A stretch of DNA of 9,576 bases from JADFRG01 sp048054495 (GTDB lineage: Bacteria > Chloroflexota > Anaerolineae > Anaerolineales > E44-bin32): positions 1 through 9,576 of the forward strand of contig JBGMQN010000070.1 in NCBI GenBank assembly GCA_048054495.1, written 5' to 3'. Every line of letters starts with the position of its first letter. The stretch's first letter is position 1. This document shows, in pieces, positions 7,316-9,576 of this stretch. The notes beneath the pieces are model-generated. The model saw nothing but the letters and a program-made list of their open reading frames with translations. It searched no databases and was not told where the DNA came from. The translations under genes and the position numbers were made by a program.

Positions 7316-8229
7316 GCTGCACCTCCATCGATGGTGATTTCAAGGAAGCGATCCTCCAACGACGGGCGCTCCACTCTGAGGTCGATCAGTGGGTCATTCT
7401 TGGATTCCGCATACTCGATGACAGCGGCAACGGTGGGGCCGATGTCGGTAGTGAAGAAAATCCGGTAAGGCTCCTTGGAAGAGCTGGAGGTGACGGCCGG
7501 AAACTCATACCCATCTTCGAAGAGGCTGGATTCTTGCGTACGTACCGATACCTTTGTTAGTCCTGCACCAGTCGTGGTGATTTCCATCGGGGTTCCGGAC
7601 GCTACGATCTTCCCCTTCAATAAGATCGCAATCCGGTCTGCCATCTCCTCCGCTTCTGCCATATCATGAGTGGCCAGAATGATGGTGGTGCCCTTCGATT
7701 GCTGCTCTCGCATGATGTTGTGTAACTCCACTCGCGTCGCTACATCCAAGCCGGCAGTCGGTTCATCCATGAAGAGAACCGATGGCTCGTGTGCAATGGC
7801 CAACGCCAGCACCAGACGGCGCTGCTGCCCGGCCGAGAGCTGATGGTATTGGGTCTTACGCTTCTCGCTCAGCCCCAGCCGATCCAGCAATTCGTAGTTG
7901 GCTGGGACCCCATGGTAGGCGCAGAAGAATTCCATCGCCTCATTGACGGTGATGCTTTCGGGCAACCCGGAACTCTGAAGCTGCACACCGATAACGTTCC
8001 GCAGCTTGCGAGGCTCACGCGTCGGGTCAACTCCTGAGATGCGGAGTTCACCGCCGTTGGGCTCACGTAAGCCCTCGAGGCTCTCCAGGGTGCTGGTCTT
8101 GCCTGCCCCGTTTGGACCCAGCAATCCGAAGATCTCACCGCGGTTGACCGCAAAGCTGATCCCGTCCACGGCGGTGAAATCTCCGTAGATCTTTCGAAAA
8201 TCCCGGACTTCGATCATTGACTCTGTCAT
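7312..8229 (-). CDS. ABC transporter ATP-binding protein (system 1, CcmA/DrrA-type)
   Basis: This is the 305-residue cytoplasmic ATPase that would power the permease encoded immediately downstream. Visible motifs are Walker A GPNGAGKT (residues 38-45), signature LSAGQQRR (131-138), Walker B VLFMDEP (151-157), D-loop GLD (160-162) and the switch histidine in ATHDM (188). The C-terminal ~80 residues after the nucleotide-binding core end in VERPSLEDRFLEITI, the usual tail of drug-export ATPases of the DrrA/CcmA group. The ATG at 8229 is preceded by AGGAG about ten bases upstream. A second ATG four codons later (MIEVRDF) is possible. The stop overlaps the permease start in an ATGA junction, so the two are probably translated together. 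It is the first intact gene of the cluster. Family assignment is firm; the substrate is unknown. Confidence 0.95.
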   Translation of the reverse strand: MTESMIEVRDFRKIYGDFTAVDGISFAVNRGEIFGLLGPNGAGKTSTLESLEGLREPNGGELRISGVDPTREPRKLRNVIGVQLQSSGLPESITVNEAMEFFCAYHGVPANYELLDRLGLSEKRKTQYHQLSAGQQRRLVLALAIAHEPSVLFMDEPTAGLDVATRVELHNIMREQQSKGTTIILATHDMAEAEEMADRIAILLKGKIVASGTPMEITTTGAGLTKVSVRTQESSLFEDGYEFPAVTSSSSKEPYRIFFTTDIGPTVAAVIEYAESKNDPLIDLRVERPSLEDRFLEITIDGGAA

Positions 8230-8828
8230 TGCTTTCTCTCTCCTGAGCCTCCGGACTCGGCACGAATCAAACCAGGGCTCTCTATCCCATGCTCCATTGT
8301 TTTCGAAAACGCAGGAGGCTGGCGCATTATCTTGCCGGCCGAGCCGCGGCCTCGCAAGTGGAAATCATCACATGGAGGGGGTGACGTACGGTCGACCGTT
8401 GCCGGGTGGGAATGCCGCTCAACCCACAACAAATGCTAGCGGGAACGCCGACGTTTGTCGTCCGCTCGCGGGCAAGAAGATCGATGCTGTAATAGGTTCG
8501 GGCACTGGCATGGCGAGTGATGGTGCGTGCCAGGGCAGCACTGTACGGTGAGCATGCGCTGGCGATCTTCTCGACCATTCGACTGACCTCTAGACTGGGA
8601 ATCGCCCATCCATAGTTGACAGCAGAAGCCTCCCAAATCCATCGTGCGATCGGGGGATATTGAGATTGGTCAGTTGTCCTATCTGGATCGGATTTAGCCC
8701 GGGGGTTTCAGTGCAGAGCCAACGGAGGTGGGCCTACCGGTACATCTGAGCCGTATTTACCTGATTCCGGCGATATTACGCTGTGCGGTGGGGCGAAAAG
8801 TCATTCAACCAAGGATCCGACGGACTTT
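8230..8828. other. Upstream spacer without a recognisable gene
   Basis: About 600 bases ahead of the first ATPase. Both strands contain only short open frames with low-complexity, basic or cysteine-scattered translations and no family resemblance. The part nearest the ATPase holds its ribosome site (AGGAG) and the GTTTTCGAAAAC palindrome, so the promoter of the array probably lies here. At 8662-8680 (plus) GAGATTGGTCAGTTGTCCT matches 14 of 19 bases of the motif found at 4209 and 6374, which could be a degenerate third copy or chance. Confidence 0.5.
8299..8310. promoter_or_regulatory. Candidate operator: perfect palindrome ahead of system 1
   Basis: GTTTTCGAAAAC is a perfect 12-bp palindrome located about 70 bases upstream of the first ATPase ATG, where an operator would be expected. 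It differs from the ACCTGTACAGGT palindrome ahead of system 2. No clear -35/-10 pair could be assigned beside it, so this is positional evidence only. Confidence 0.3.
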
Positions 8829-9071
8829 TTACCCATTCTGGCCGACAGATATTGACGAGCCTGATTCAAGTATCGTTTTCAGATTTCGGCCTTCCTCTGC
8901 CATATGTTGTCTCATGGCTTCGATCCTCTGACCAAAGAGCCAAGAAAGAATAAGATCGAAGAGCCGTCCAATAACCGGAGCATCTGAACCAATATCAAGC
9001 TCGGCCACAAGCCTGACAGAATTACCTTTCTTTGAACATAATGGCCTTCCTAAACAGAAGCATGATGAGTA
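8829..9071 (-). pseudogene. C-terminal fragment resembling an SRPBCC-family protein
   Basis: One minus-strand frame is open between TGA (9074-9072) and TAA (8831-8829), giving 80 codons with no plausible start at its upstream end. From about 9026 it reads NSVRLVAELDIGSDAPVIGR, then LFDLILSWLFGQRIEAMRQH, then MAEEGRNLKTILESG. That is a beta strand followed by a long amphipathic helix ending in LKTILES, the usual C-terminus of SRPBCC (START-like polyketide cyclase/dehydrase) proteins, which bind hydrophobic ligands. The N-terminal two thirds is missing; sequence upstream has stops in all frames within a short distance. I infer a truncated remnant. The assignment rests on my recognition of the helix pattern and is moderate. 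Confidence 0.45.
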
Positions 9072-9123
9072 TCAAACTGTCCGGCTAACGGCATCTTGTG
9101 CTTGCGAAGCAAGTGCGAGCTGC

Positions 9124-9177
9124 GGAACGTCCCGCAGGTCTTCGCGGGGTGGAACATCCCGCAGGTTTTGACGGGAA
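9124..9177. repeat. Two direct 27-bp repeat units with short internal dyads
   Basis: Units start at 9124 and 9151, each beginning GGAACRTCCCGCAGGT and containing GGG near the end. They match at 21 of 27 positions. Each unit can pair CCCG(C) with (G)CGGG around a loop of eight to ten bases, so two small hairpins are possible. Just upstream, CTTGCGAAGCAAG forms another five-base stem. Function is unknown; structured ends of mobile elements or a degenerate short repeat array are options. Confidence 0.5.
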
Positions 9178-9220
9178 GCGGACCGGCCAATCTACTACCG
9201 AATTTGCCGCGCGGTGGCTC

Positions 9221-9301
9221 CGCCGTTCATGAGAAAATCGGACCATTCAACGTCTCAGACCGACCGTTCATCGCAGAAACGGACCATTCATCACCGACCG
9301 C
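9221..9301. repeat. Four-unit 20-21 bp repeat, possible degenerate IS21-type end
   Basis: Units begin at 9221, 9241, 9262 and 9282 (spacing 20, 21 and 20). The shared part is GACCRTTCATC followed by a purine-rich stretch such as GCAGAAACG; the first unit has CGCC in place of GACC. Read on the minus strand the units are GATGAAYGGTC. Spaced copies of a GACC-containing block are a known feature of IS21-family element termini, so this may be a leftover end. No istA or istB sequence is recognisable nearby. Confidence 0.5.
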
Positions 9302-9368
9302 GAGGCGCCGCCAGCTTGGCGAGGCGATTCGGGGACTTCGGCCACAAATTTCATGGAGTAAGGCCTGA

Positions 9369-9380
9369 GCCGAATTCGGC
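9369..9380. repeat. Perfect 12-bp palindrome
   Basis: GCCGAATTCGGC is a perfect palindrome just beyond the 20-bp repeat block and followed by ATAATA. It could be a binding site or part of an element end; chance is also possible. Confidence 0.25.
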
Positions 9381-9576
9381 ATAATAGCGTGATGGGCCGG
9401 GGGAGTCATCTTTCACCAATATCTCTTTACTTTCCTGCTTTCAACAGCAGATCAAGTGCGTAGCGAAACTCCGCGATCGTGGGCGTCACAGGAGAGCTTA
9501 CGACGATTGCTCATAGATCGAGGCTCCCGTTGCTCATAAATTTCGGCATGCGCGCATCAACCGGTTCAGGCAGCCC

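Larger units (their letters stand above)
9075..9576. other. Repeat-rich region without an intact gene
   Basis: Apart from the repeats and palindrome listed separately, I see no coding region here. A minus-strand frame from the ATG at 9549 reads MPKFMSNGSLDL, stops at TGA (9513-9511), and continues open to TAA at 9429-9427 ending TIAEFRYALDLLLKAGK. This could be another decayed gene piece, but I recognise no family. The mix of fragments and repeats suggests an insertion or decay zone bordering the transporter array. Confidence 0.4.

Noticed and set aside
8226..8432. Minus-strand 68-codon frame overlapping the system 1 ATPase start
   Set aside because: Although its stop overlaps the ATPase ATG as a leader peptide might, the composition is non-protein-like and there is no ribosome site.
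8728..8931. Plus-strand 67-codon frame
   Set aside because: It overlaps the SRPBCC-like fragment on the opposite strand, which has the more protein-like translation; no family recognised.
9075..9180. Integron attC-like or CRISPR-like structure
   Set aside because: Only two 27-bp units without spacers, and no paired attC core sites (RYYYAAC/GTTRRRY) in the right arrangement; no cas or integrase gene.

Overview
The window is a single-strand array of ABC-2 type exporter genes. All convincing genes read on the minus strand, from about 8229 down to 53, followed upstream (8230-9576) by about 1.3 kb with no intact gene. Base composition looks mid-50s % GC. The stand-alone receiver protein (ADGRARVRF start, DLVLLDWGLPG phosphorylation loop, SGHPEDRQAAL, GADAFVNK) and its coupled small helical partner resemble genes I associate with Chloroflexota. 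That assignment is an inference from remembered family style; no rRNA or other taxonomic marker is present.

In transcription order there are three export systems. System 1 is an ATPase (8229-7312) overlapping a 269-residue permease (7315-6506) by an ATGA junction. System 2 is an ATPase (6254-5295) overlapping a 264-residue permease (5308-4514) by 14 bases. System 3 is an ATPase with the LSKGM-type signature (3414-2515) followed directly by two homologous NatB-like permeases of 406 and 414 residues (2514-1294 and 1297-53), which probably form a heterodimeric membrane part. Between systems 2 and 3 lie a receiver-only response regulator (start about 4133, end 3735) and a translationally coupled 71-residue protein (3721-3506). 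No substrate can be read from the sequence. Antibiotic, peptide, lipid or sodium export are all known for these families.

The spacers are the most unusual part. A 19-bp motif, GGGATTGGWCACCTGTACA, occurs with one mismatch at 4209-4227 (plus) and 6374-6392 (minus), in the spacers ahead of the receiver gene and ahead of system 2. The second copy overlaps a perfect 12-bp palindrome. Another perfect 12-bp palindrome sits about 70 bases ahead of system 1. The spacer 4188-4513 holds a small membrane-protein reading frame broken by one in-frame stop. The spacer 6255-6505 reads open into the system 2 ATPase and encodes a hydrophobic segment.

The upstream 1.3 kb looks like decayed or mobile DNA. It carries a C-terminal fragment resembling an SRPBCC-family protein (8829-9071, minus), two 27-bp direct repeats (9124-9177), four units of a 20-21 bp repeat (9221-about 9301) that recall the multiple terminal repeats of IS21-family elements, and a 12-bp palindrome (9369-9380). 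I found no CRISPR array, tRNA, rRNA or intact transposase.
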